64,000 bases of DNA from positions 90,970 through 154,969 of the forward strand of contig WION01000107.1 in assembly GCA_015039365.1 (NCBI GenBank), given 5' to 3'. Below, one piece after another: positions 34,076 through 43,444 of the stretch (the first letter of the stretch is position 1; each line of letters starts with the position of its first letter). The notes beneath the pieces are model-generated. The model was not told where the DNA came from, searched no databases, and was given only the letters and a program-made list of their open reading frames with translations. Source of the stretch: Amanita rubescens. Taxonomy: Eukaryota > Basidiomycota > Agaricomycetes > Agaricales > Amanitaceae. The position numbers and the translations under genes are program-made.

Positions 34076-35587
34076 ATGCTTCGAAGGCTACCGGCTTTTT
34101 CATCTCAAGCTATTCCCGTGCCTAGACCTCTCTTGGGGCCAATGGTGCCTGAAACAAACGACAGTGGTGCGGGATTTAACTTTGACAATGGAAATCCTTC
34201 CAGGGACACTTCTCCTATCACTCGCGCTAAACACGGGGCTGGTACCACTAATCCTAGCAAGCAAGTCGTCGTCCCTCTGTCTCCTCTAGATTTGTCCCTT
34301 TCTCTATCCCCACCACCATATACGGACTTTGCCAGTCCAAATCCTTTCTCAGGGGTAGTAGTCCCTCCTCCTTTGTCTTGGAACAGGAACGAGGCAGACG
34401 TAGAGTTCGACCTCAACCTCAGTCCGCTTCCCACCACTCCAAACGCGGGAGGTAAAGGAAAAGGACGCGCCGACTCGGACGACACCTTGGACGACTTTGG
34501 CTTGTTGGGGTCCTTTTCAGCAGTACCAGGCAAGAGCGCGGCGTACGTGCCGGATATATTAGACGCGTTGGACGAGAAAGATTTTGAATACGCTATTCAA
34601 TTACAGATTGAAGAACTTCAAAGGGTCACAGCTGAGTTTGAGGACGAGAAGATGGCTAGAAAATTAGGAGGTGGTGGTGAAACTGTACAGGATCCTTCAC
34701 CGTCGACGCCGAGGTATAATCTTCGCCCGAGGCCGTCGAGGACAGGGACCGCAGCTGGGAATGCGAGTAGTTCTACAAAGAGAAAAACGTGAGCGTCTCT
34801 CTCCTGACATACTTATGAATGTTATGACTTACCACCACCATCACCCAGAGGTGTTTCAGTCAATCTCACGCGCGAATGCACGAGCTGCTTTGAATCCCTC
34901 CAACTCTTCCAAGGCATTCAATCTTCTTGCGAACATTATTATTGTCTGACTTGCGTCCGAAACATGGTCAATGCAAGCCTTTCGGATAACAGCTTCGCCC
35001 TCTTCCCGCCGAAATGCTGTAACAAGCCTTTGATGGCTGTATACGCGCAAGGCACTGCGACGGGAGTGAAGACGGACGACAACAACAAGGATTTCATGCA
35101 GATCGAGCTGTTAGGCCTCGTATTGGACGATGCCGCGTTGAAAGGAAAGTTGGAAAGGAAGTGGAAAGAATGGAGCACAAAGGACGAGGATAGGGTGTAT
35201 TGTTGCAATGCCAATTGCGCGCTCTTTGTCGCGTCAGCCGCGGATTTCGAGGCTGTGGATCCGAGCGCCCCAGAGGCGTCGACGAGTACGGCTGGGAAGA
35301 AGAGTCCACAGAATTCTCTTCTCCGTTTGTTCAATGGCAACGGGAAAAAAGCCAATAAGCCGGAGCCGGGTATCGCTAAATGTTCTGCGTGCCAAACTCC
35401 TACGTGTGTGTCGTGCAGACAGCCGGGTCATGCTGGTAAATCGTGTACGGATAGCGGGGACAATTTGTTCTGGGATACGGTTAAGGTGCGTGGGTGGAAG
35501 AAGTGTCCAGGGTGTACGGCTGTAATTGAGAAGAATGGTGGGTGTAGTCATATTGTATGTCGGTGCGGGAGGTCGTTTAATTATTAA
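34076..35587 (+). CDS. RBR-type ubiquitin ligase 2, shortened RING2
   Basis: Two exons (34076-34788, 34849-35587) give 483 residues. A disordered Pro/Ser N-terminus contains DLNLSPLPTTP and a helix (DEKDFEYAIQLQIEELQRVT). RING1: ECTSCFESLQLF, SCEHYYCLTCVRNMV, FPPKCC. IBR: YCCNANCALF, AKCSACQTPTCVSCRQPGH. RING2: KCPGCTAVIEKNGGCSHI then VCRCGRSFNY and stop. Normal RING2 continues F-C-Y-x-C-G and a last zinc pair; here the final cysteines are missing. An alternative donor (GTCGTTTA at about 35571) would also end within a few codons. The catalytic Cys (GGCSHI) is kept, but zinc binding is doubtful. Open through both exons with no frameshift. Confidence 0.82.
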
Positions 35588-35773
35588 TTCTTTTTGTTGT
35601 ATCATCATAGTTATGTATAGTCTCGTGCCTTACAGAACTGGTCCGAGAGAGGTTGATTTTGCGACGTGGCGTTCAAGAGCGACTCGCTCGGCTCACTTCG
35701 GCACGCTAGCGAAAGTCGAATGGCATTTCAAACTCCGACGCATATCCCTATCTTTTCGAATTCCTGATGCAAG

Positions 35774-37240
35774 ATGAGCCAAAGACCGTTTCTGTCCTCG
35801 GTATCATCGTTCTCAGCAAGTACAAGCACCTCTCAATCGGCTTCTCTCCTCTCCTCAGGCCGCTCATCGTACTTACACGTGGATAATCAAAATTCAGACC
35901 AATCGGACATATCAACTCAACTCTTGATCGCCCACCTCACACTGTCCGACTTGACTGCCCACATTGCGTCTCTTAGACTGGGTGGTGCTCGCAATTACAC
36001 TCGAGACGACCTTCTTGCTTTGATCCAGCAGGAATCGGAGCTCCGCGCCTGGATGATGTATCTACAGGATTCAGTCCTGGCGCGGAGCAGTCGATACGGC
36101 GATCGAGGCGGACAGGCAAGTGTTGCGGGCTCTGGAAGTGGTCGAGGCCAGCGCACGCGAAGACAGGAGGGCTGCAGAAATGCTAGAGAATGAAGGGCGG
36201 TTACCGCTCGCTACAGATGCTCAGAAAGCAGTTGGGAGAAGAGGTTTTGTCATTCCCGAGAGGTAAGAGCGACTATCTGCTTTTGGGCTTGATGTAAGTC
36301 TGAAACAAGTAGCACCGGAACGGTCTCCGGTTCTTCAACTTCTTCTGTCAGGACTGGTTTTAGACCAGCGGTAGCTGTCAACCGCGTCGAATGCATAGGT
36401 TGCACAGAAAAGGTCCCTCAAAACAAATGCTTGACCGCACCCTGTACCCACATCTATTGTCATGGCTGTATCATCTCGCTCGTTGAAGCCTGTATCAGAG
36501 ATGAAACACTCTATCCGGTCAAATGCTGCAGGCAACCGTTCCCTTTTGCATCTCTCGCTGGGCTCCTCAACGTCAGATTACGCCAAGAATTCGAAACAAA
36601 ATGTCGTGAGTATAGAGTTCCACCGGAGCGAAGAGCCTACTGCTCCAATCCAAGATGTTCGGCTTTCCTTGGCGCATCTACTCCCGATCAAGAAGAAGAC
36701 CTCATCTGTGGTACATGCCGAACGCAAACATGCACGTTGTGTAAAGAACGCTCGCACCCAAACTACCGCTGCAAGAAATCTTTGACTCAATCGGACATCG
36801 CCCTGCAAACTCTCGCACAGGAACAGAATTGGCAAACCTGTCCCGGGTGCCACGCCATCGTCTCACTCAACTATGGTTGTTATCACATTACCTGCCGTTG
36901 CAAGGCAGAATTTTGCTACGTCTGTGCAGCGCCTTGGAAGAACTGTACATGCCCGAATTGGGATGAGGGACGATTGGTGACTGATGCAGCGAGGCGCGTG
37001 GAGAATGAGATGGGACAAGGAGCGAGGCAGGTTGAGCCACGCGTATTCGAAACTCATGTCAGAGCTCGGGTGGAGGAGTTACGGGTTGGGCGCAGGGAGG
37101 AGTGTACGATGCATGTGTGGCGCAATAGGAATGGAGAGGGGCAATGCGAGGAATGCAATGATTGGTTGCCGATTTTCCTCAAGATTTGCCGAAACTGCTC
37201 GATGTTGGTGTGTAGGCGTTGTGCACTTAATCGGTTGTAA
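35774..37240 (+). CDS. RBR-type ub ligase 3, one frameshift in the N-terminal part
   Basis: Exons 35774-36262 and 36313-37240, about 471 residues if the frame is mended. N-terminal helix (DISTQLLIAHLTLSDLTAHI), then RRAAEMLENEGRL coiled segment. RING1: VECIGCTEKVPQNKCLTAPC, THIYCHGCIISLVEAC, YPVKCC. IBR: YCSNPRCSAFLG, LICGTCRTQTCTLCKERSHP. RING2: TCPGCHAIVSLNYGCYHI, CRCKAEFCYVCAAPWKNC, with the catalytic Cys in GCYHITC. After RING2 comes a helix and a further Cys-rich end (CTMHVWRNRNGEGQCEECND, LKICRNCSMLVCRRCALNRL) that ligases 1 and 2 lack. Near 36080 the frame slips by one base (LARSSRYG against AVDTAIEADRQ), which would end the product at about 36193. A copy of its last exon end lies at about 39.99-40.09 kb. 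Confidence 0.78.
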
Positions 37241-37299
37241 AGAATTATGTCGTCGTTTGGCCATTATGCTTGTCTGTTGTGATTGTGATATGACTTTGT

Positions 37300-37870
37300 G
37301 GGAGACTTCGCATCGAGGTCGATCATGCTCAGGATGCGTCACACCGCGCAGCAACACAGGCCCTCCCAGCATGCCACCAGGTGACTCCCTGCCCTTCCGC
37401 ATCAACACGCCATTGCGCAGGCTTCTTGGCAGCCAACGACCCGAAGCAAGGTGAGCCACCACCACCACTCCCTCCCTGTCCTACACCGACTAACGGAGGC
37501 CCCCGCAGGCACACTGCACCCGTGGACCACCGCGAGGGCAACACAGCCCCAGGTCACCGTCTGCCACCCGAGGTCCCTACCGTCAGCACCCCCCAATCCC
37601 GGTCAGCACCCCCCGGTTGCAGACGGCGGACGTGAACCACTCAGGAAGGGAGGGAAATACGGTACAAGACGAACACGCGCGCCCAACAGCCCCACCCTCA
37701 GAGCTCAGAGCTCAGCGCTCAGCTGCCCCCCACATGCAGGCCTAACCCCAAGCCCAATCTCTGCCGCCGTCGTACCCTGAGCCGCGGGTACATACCCGCC
37801 ACCCGTGAGCTCAAGGGATACTGGTGGGCGAGCATGGATCACGAAAGAGAAGGGATGCTGCGGCTGTCAC
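37300..37870. other. GC- and proline-rich island, no gene model
   Basis: About 570 bp far richer in G+C than the surroundings, with CCCC and CACC runs and Pro/Thr/Ser codons in all plus frames. A GTGAGC...CCCGCAG pair at 37450-37509 would serve as an intron. It resembles the disordered part of retroelement gag or mating-region genes but matches nothing I recognise; abrupt edges suggest an insertion. Confidence 0.35.
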
Positions 37871-38235
37871 ACAAATACCATTATAACTTATAATTAGTAA
37901 CGAAGCATGTCGTCAAAAAACCGGCACTCCAGAATTGGCTTCCTTAAGCGTACGGCCGCTTTTCCGTCCGGCAAAGCATCATCAGGTGCAAGTGGTGGAT
38001 GGGAAAGTCATAGTGGGCAAGAGATTGAATAATAAGAAATGTATTGCTTTCTACAGTAAAGAGTTCGTGTGCGAGCTCGTATTTAAACAACAATGCTGTT
38101 ATGAAGATCTCGGTAAAGGTCCATCCGACGACACTGCTCGCGACCACACCACCGCCGAATTTAGATAAATAAATGAACAGAAATCGTATTCAAACCTCAC
38201 CAATTCGGATACATCGATATACTCGTAAATGCTAT

Positions 38236-39680
38236 TCAAAGTTCAGGGATATCAGCGTAGTATTGTCCAACCTGGCCCCAATGATGTTCCGTGTTGGGAA
38301 GCAGCCCGCGCGGGGCCTCGTCCCTGAACCGTGGAAATGTAGAGGATGTAGGGATATCGTCGGGATCCTACGATATTTGTATCAGCATCCAAAGTCAAGT
38401 GGCGGGAACGAATACTTGCATAGGTTTTTTGAAGAGCATCCTGATATACTTGCTGCACAGGGGTCGGAGAGTTGGTCAGCGAAGGTGAGGGTATAGCTGT
38501 AGTATCAGTCCATGGAGGCGAGGGAACAGCTGAAGTGTTGGTCGACAGAGGAGGTGAGGGAATAGCCGAAAACCCAGTCGATGGAGGAGAATCCATTATC
38601 TTGCGTTCACTTATCTGAGGTGACATTCCAGGGTCAGGCCGGGAAGCCTTGTGCTTCGTGTGAAACCAGAACAACAGCGCTGAGATTAGCGCCCCTCCAA
38701 CGACACATCCGATGACGCCGCCTGCGATGGCACCAACGTTGGTTTTGGATGAATGAGAAGAAGGGGAACTTGATGAAGACGATGTTGATGAAGACGATGT
38801 TGATGAAGACGATGTTGATGTTGATGTTGATGTTGATGCCGATGTCGACGCAGAAACCGTCGAATTAGATCCAACTAAATAAGAAGGAAGTTTATTAATT
38901 ACTGTGCTTGAGCTTCAGTTCTCGTGAGACGCACCGGCCAGATTATGCGCCGCGGTAGGGTCAAAAGCATCGTTAGTTGCCTAAATTCGTTTGTGGGTTA
39001 CTCGTTGTAAGCGAACAAAATTTTCATTCACACGCACCGTCACATTCAGATAAGCCCAGCTTGGCACACTAGTATTCGAAGGGATAGGATCGGGAAACCT
39101 AGAGATTTCGTTTAATAGTGTTGTACTGCATTGACAATTGATCTCACTGCATCAAATATGTTTGGTTGCAATTTTGTGCGTAATTTGGCCATCTGATAAA
39201 TCGGTCAAGTTCACAATCCGTCATTACAAGTTGAACGAACGTACGTGAGCCAGGTCCCATTCTGACAAATAGCACACGCCGAGATCAGGGAGTACCAGAC
39301 CGTATTGCAGTAGCACGAGCCATTGGAGAAGGATGAACTGAACGAGTATGCAGCTCCAGGGGTTGAAATAGAGCCAATAGTATACGCTAGACGACCACCG
39401 TTAGCTCAACTGCCTCGAGATAGTTATGGTTACCAGAAAGCGCCCTACTTTGCCCAATGGATTGCATCGCTAAAACGTCGGCAACGTAACATGGGCTCTG
39501 ACCCATCGAGTTGTATGTCTACACCAGTCAATTTTAAGCCAGTAGTAATGTAAAGCGCGTGCTCACCCAATTGTATTCGTCATCCGTGCAGTTTGGTATA
39601 TTACTTGAAATTGAGTCCTGAGCAACGCTGACAGGTGACACAACTAGAATTTGAAGCCACTGAAAGACATAAAGTATCAT
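38236..39680 (-). CDS. single-pass membrane protein, array family copy I (minus strand)
   Basis: Exons in coding order: 39680-39567, 39518-39449, 39386-39245, 39192-39148, 39098-39038, 38980-38935, 38874-38420, 38367-38236; 354 residues. Signal peptide MILYVFQWLQILVVSPVSVA, NCTDDEYNW, NSMGQSPCYVADVL, CYCNTVWYSLISACAICQNG, PIPSNTSVPSWAYLNVT. The stalk is very Ser-rich, with a 15-bp tandem repeat. The TM is VIGCVVGGALISALLFWFH, and a Pro-rich tail (STNTSAVPSPPWTDTTAIPS) ends in HHWGQVGQYYADIPEL, as in copy G. The last intron has a GC donor (TAT/GCAAGT), unlike GTGAGC at that place in G. Every exon length except exons 1, 4 and 7 equals that of G. It is 13 kb from the main array and inverted. Confidence 0.83.
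38768..38845 (-). repeat. 15-bp and 6-bp tandem repeats in the stalk of copy I
   Basis: GATGAAGACGATGTT (coding-strand equivalent of S-T-S-S-S) three times, then GATGTT units. The stalk length of this protein is therefore set by a slippage-prone repeat. Confidence 0.85.
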
Positions 39681-39989
39681 GGAGTGTAGGAAGGAGAGGA
39701 GGTCCGAGGCAGTGTGAGAGGCAGTGTGTGTGTATGTTCAAACGAATAAGGAAAGGAACCATTCAAACCCAGATATGCATTGACTTGTTTGCGCCAGGGC
39801 TGATAGACATCATGGCTTGCTACCTATTCAACTGCACAGCGGCGATGTAGCAAATAGCGCTGATTAAAATCAAGAAATCAAGACGCAATGCTCGAATGGT
39901 ATACTTGATGGATGTTGGTCTCGATGTGACCGTGACGATTTAGAGGCCATCACGGCCATCAACGCATCAAGTTTTAAAAAGCCAATAGG

Positions 39990-40085
39990 AATGGAGCCCG
40001 GCGGTGCGAGGAATGCAATGATTGCCAGATGCCGGTTTTCATCAAGATTTGCCGAAACTGCTCGAAGCTGGTGCGTAGGCGTTAT
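39990..40085 (+). pseudogene. relic of the RBR ligase 3 C-terminus
   Basis: GTGCGAGGAATGCAATGATT, TTCATCAAGATTTGCCGAAA and GTGCGTAGGCGTTATGCA match 37143-37235 (QCEECND, LKICRNCS, LVCRRCALNRL) with few changes and no start or zinc domains. It abuts the membrane-protein relic at 40086, so two unrelated family pieces were joined by rearrangement. Confidence 0.75.
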
Positions 40086-40285
40086 GCATTCAATCGGCTA
40101 GCTGAAGACCCAGTCGAAGAAGGCGATCCGTCATCTTGTGTTCACTCATCTGAGGCGACGTTCCAGGGTCGGGCCGAAAACCCCTGAGCTTCTTGTAAAG
40201 CCAAAACAACAACGCTAAGATTGACGCCCCTCCAAAGGCAGATCCGATCGCGCAAATTATCTTTGTATCCAGCTCCATTACTCAA
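40086..40285 (-). pseudogene. membrane-protein family copy J, lone TM exon
   Basis: Minus-strand piece of exon 7: GGASILALLFWLYKKLRGFR, DPGTSPQMSEHKMTD, as in copy I (PDPGMSPQISERKIMDS). No ectodomain exons and no last exon; its end meets the RBR relic. Confidence 0.75.
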
Positions 40286-40414
40286 CAAGTTACGCAATGG
40301 AGTCCATCAAGACATTAACTCTACATGCCAGGACAGTCTATTAGTTGACCCTACCAGAAAGCTTCCTCAGTATCGCTTCGTGAGTACGGTAGACTATCTG
40401 GTACCACGAACGAT

Positions 40415-42418
40415 TCAAAATTTGAACCCACCAGCCAACCCCATAACATCATGCGGATCAATCCTCTTCCTCAACATGTGCAGCTTATCCACATTCGCAC
40501 CGTACATATCTCTCAAAGGAGTGTCGAAAATGGCATAGTTAGGGTACAGCGGTGCGTGAGCAATCTCCTGACCATCTTCAATTGCGACAGCACGGATGCG
40601 TTCGGCACTCTGGCGAATGGCGTCGTGAAAGCAATCGTCGTGCGTTGCATTCAGCCACGAGAAAGCGATGTCGAGAGGAAAGTAGACATGGTCACGGGTC
40701 GGAGGGTAAGCCGTTGGTGCAGTGTTGTGACTCAGGATGGATGGTAGGAATGGCTCGGCATCGTACTGGATACTTCCACCTTTGTCAGATAGAGCTTGGC
40801 TCCAGAACTTATAAGCGATGTTAGAAAAATACTACACTCTAGATAATAAGGACATACACTTGTCTCGTTTTGGACTGCGGCCATGACCTTTAGAGAGTGC
40901 CTAAGTAGTGGAACGGTGTGGGATACTCCGCTAAGAATCTATAATTTAATTGCAATTGGATATAAAGATGACAAAACTCGCCGGTGACCAGTGAGGGAAT
41001 TTGAGCTCAAAGAATTGATAAAATCGGCAAAGCTCCTTGTATGGACGTCGCATGACACTTCGGGAATATTGAAAAAGTCAGTAAAGACCCCTGATGGTGG
41101 GCTGGGCCCATCATAGTACAATATTGGCGTATTTAAGGTCTAGGAGAACAAGCACGTTAATCTACATGCCAATGACCAGGAGGATTTAAACGCTATACCG
41201 AGCCGTTGACGAAGCTGAATGCAGACACAACATTTGCCTTGGTATCCTTGTTGTTAGCACTGAACTTGACAACAGCAGCTATCACATCCGGCACCGAAGA
41301 TGGGGAGTAGCTAATTGTACCGGCCTAAAATAGTATCGCATCAATATCCCACTCCTCTTTAAGCTGATGCCAGAAATAAATACAAAGACCGCAGGTTGCC
41401 GTAGTGCCTTCAACGTGAAACAAGTAACCACTCCCTAGCATCAGATTAGCTAGTTTCATCTCAGTGTTTCGGCGTCTCACGAAGTTGTTCAGACCACCCT
41501 AAGCAAACGTGAACACGAGGTTAGTCGACGAAAGGAAGAGAGAGAAAATTACCTTGAGTCCAAAGAAGAGTTCAGAATCCGATTCTTCTGTCACCTTGAT
41601 CACTTTACCATCAGGCTTCACAAGCTCATACGCAACAATGGTGTCAATTGCGAGTCCGACTTGATTTGTTTGCCAGGCGTATCCTGTGAGAGTAATATTG
41701 AGACTAGATAGGATAATGATGTCAGGATACGCCCTACTCACCACCGCCGAGCAACAGTCCTCCAACACCTATTCCAGATACTCTACCGCCGGCGATGCTG
41801 CGGTTGTAGGGCTCCAAAGCATCATAAACATCTTCAAAACGAAGGCCAGGTCCAATTTTCACCATTTCTGTCGAAGAGTCGTATATAACTTCATTGAAAC
41901 GGGTCATGGAAATTTGAATGCCCGGAGTGGATGAGAATCCAAGGTTCGTGCTGTGACCCCCACTCTTAACCTATACAACACAGTTAATTTGCTCCTGGCC
42001 GTTGAAGAGAACACATTCGAAACTCACGGCGAAAGGAGTACGGGCTTCGCCTAGTATTTGTAGCTGTATCATGACCGTTAATATGACACTCGACGAGAAC
42101 AGCAACAGGGTTTACAATCACTCCTACGTCCTGTGCACTCCCGGGTTCAACTGTGCAAGCTGATTGTTGCGAGCTAGAGGAAAACCAGTGAGATATATCA
42201 TTTTCATAGTTTTCGCTTCCTGGGATAAGGGAGTGAGGAACTGGGCGCTGGAGAACTGACGAATACCCACCGGGATAGAAAACCGCGCTTTTGGATGAAA
42301 TTGCAGCAGATATAGCTTCGCATACTTGCTTGCAGTTGTTAGAATCGCGCTTGACACTAGATGGATTACCGAAGACGAGGGGTAAAAGAGCCAGGACGAA
42401 GTATTCGCTTGCTAACAT
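40415..42418 (-). CDS. secreted FAD-linked oxidase (berberine-bridge-enzyme-like)
   Basis: Multi-exon minus-strand gene. It starts at ATG 42418 with a signal peptide (MLASEYFVLALLPLVFG). The PCMH FAD-binding domain has PGSENYENDISHWFSSSSQQ, QILGEARTPFA, then VKSGGHSTNLGFSSTPGIQI (the His of SGGH is the usual covalent flavin site), GPGLRFEDVYDAL, RVSGIGVGGLLLGGG and WQTNQVGLAIDTIVAYELV with DSELFFGLKGGLNNF. The C-terminus has the BBE motif (LYPNYAIFDTPLRDMYGANV, then the MLRKRIDPHDVM region) and stops at 40415. Introns include about 42271-42205 and 42107-42060. Expected to oxidise small phenolics or carbohydrates outside the cell. No break found in the parts I joined; the middle exons (41500-40800) were not resolved in full. 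Confidence 0.8.
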
Positions 42419-42618
42419 GCTGTGGAATTTAAACGGTATCTGAGTCGTACTACCGTTTGCTTTATAGCTCATGAACCGTACCTTAATGCCGCTGATATGG
42501 GTGGATTGGCAGCCAGCAATTGAAATTAGTGACTTTGAGCAATAATGCGCGAACGTCGGAGCATGTGCGAAGTGTGACACGACGCTGATCCGATCTTGAA
42601 CCGTAGACATCCCATGTT

Positions 42619-43440
42619 CAATCGCAGCTCACCCGAAGAATCACAGCTGGATATCCATGAAAGTGGTCAAATCAGACTTTTCAGAATCTCTGCTGAGCGC
42701 TGAGGATTGAACATCGTCTGGCGGAATCGACGTCAGTTCAAACTCATCCTTAGTCATCAGAAAACCGTTAGGGTACCATATACCTCAGACGCCGCTGCGC
42801 GGCCATCTGTCAAGATGAATGAAGCTTATCCCCGGGAATGCTTGCCATCAATATGCTCGAGAACTATGGCCGATAAGTGTACGACGATGTTCTGGAGACG
42901 ATGTGCGATTTTGATCCAGATCCAACCCTGCTTATCAACTCGCGAGAATCTCCGAGTCGCAGGCCTCAGCATGATACCGACTCCCAGAAATCTAAGACAG
43001 CGCAAGACGCACTGGCAATTATTAAGCAAGTCTTTCCCAATATAAATTGAGCAGTACCTAGTATTCATAGGCACGTCTATCTCACTGGCACGGCTCGTGG
43101 TTTTTGTAAAGCTGACGTGGCCTTCCGGCCCTGGTGCCTGCATCGATAAAAAGCACCCCAGGAACACTTCAAGATGATGTGATTCTGTCCGGTCCAATCC
43201 CGTTTCCATTAATACCGAAGTGAAGACTCCAGGCTGAAGTTGTTCTTGGCTGACCGTAGCGGGCTCGGAGGCATCGGCGCCGGTAACTCCGGCGACAAAT
43301 ATGCCATAATAAGTGACTCTTAGAACTGAGGCAGGTAGCAACGTGCAATCGGTTCCAAGCGGTAACAGCCTACCACCAAAAAACAGGTACAGCTGGCTGC
43401 GCTCGTGTCACGTGATAAACTTATTACAAAATTTACAGTG
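42619..43440. other. unassigned stretch with two candidate frames
   Basis: Minus strand 43341-42826 is open for 171 codons (MLPASVLRVTYYGIFVAGV...). Plus strand about 42885-43050 reads DDVLETMCDFDPDPTLLINS and ends KQVFPNIN stop, which looks like the tail of a real protein. They overlap, so at most one is genuine. No family recognised for either. Confidence 0.3.
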
Positions 43441-43444
43441 TATT

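Noticed and set aside
36058..36096. Mini-intron restoring the frame in RBR3
   Set aside because: The only GT-AG pair is 17 nt and does not lead into the correct frame; a one-base slip explains it better.
27058..42418. Secondary-metabolite cluster (AflY-like, FAD monooxygenase, BBE oxidase)
   Set aside because: The three oxidases are far apart, separated by housekeeping and unrelated genes, and no synthase backbone gene is present.
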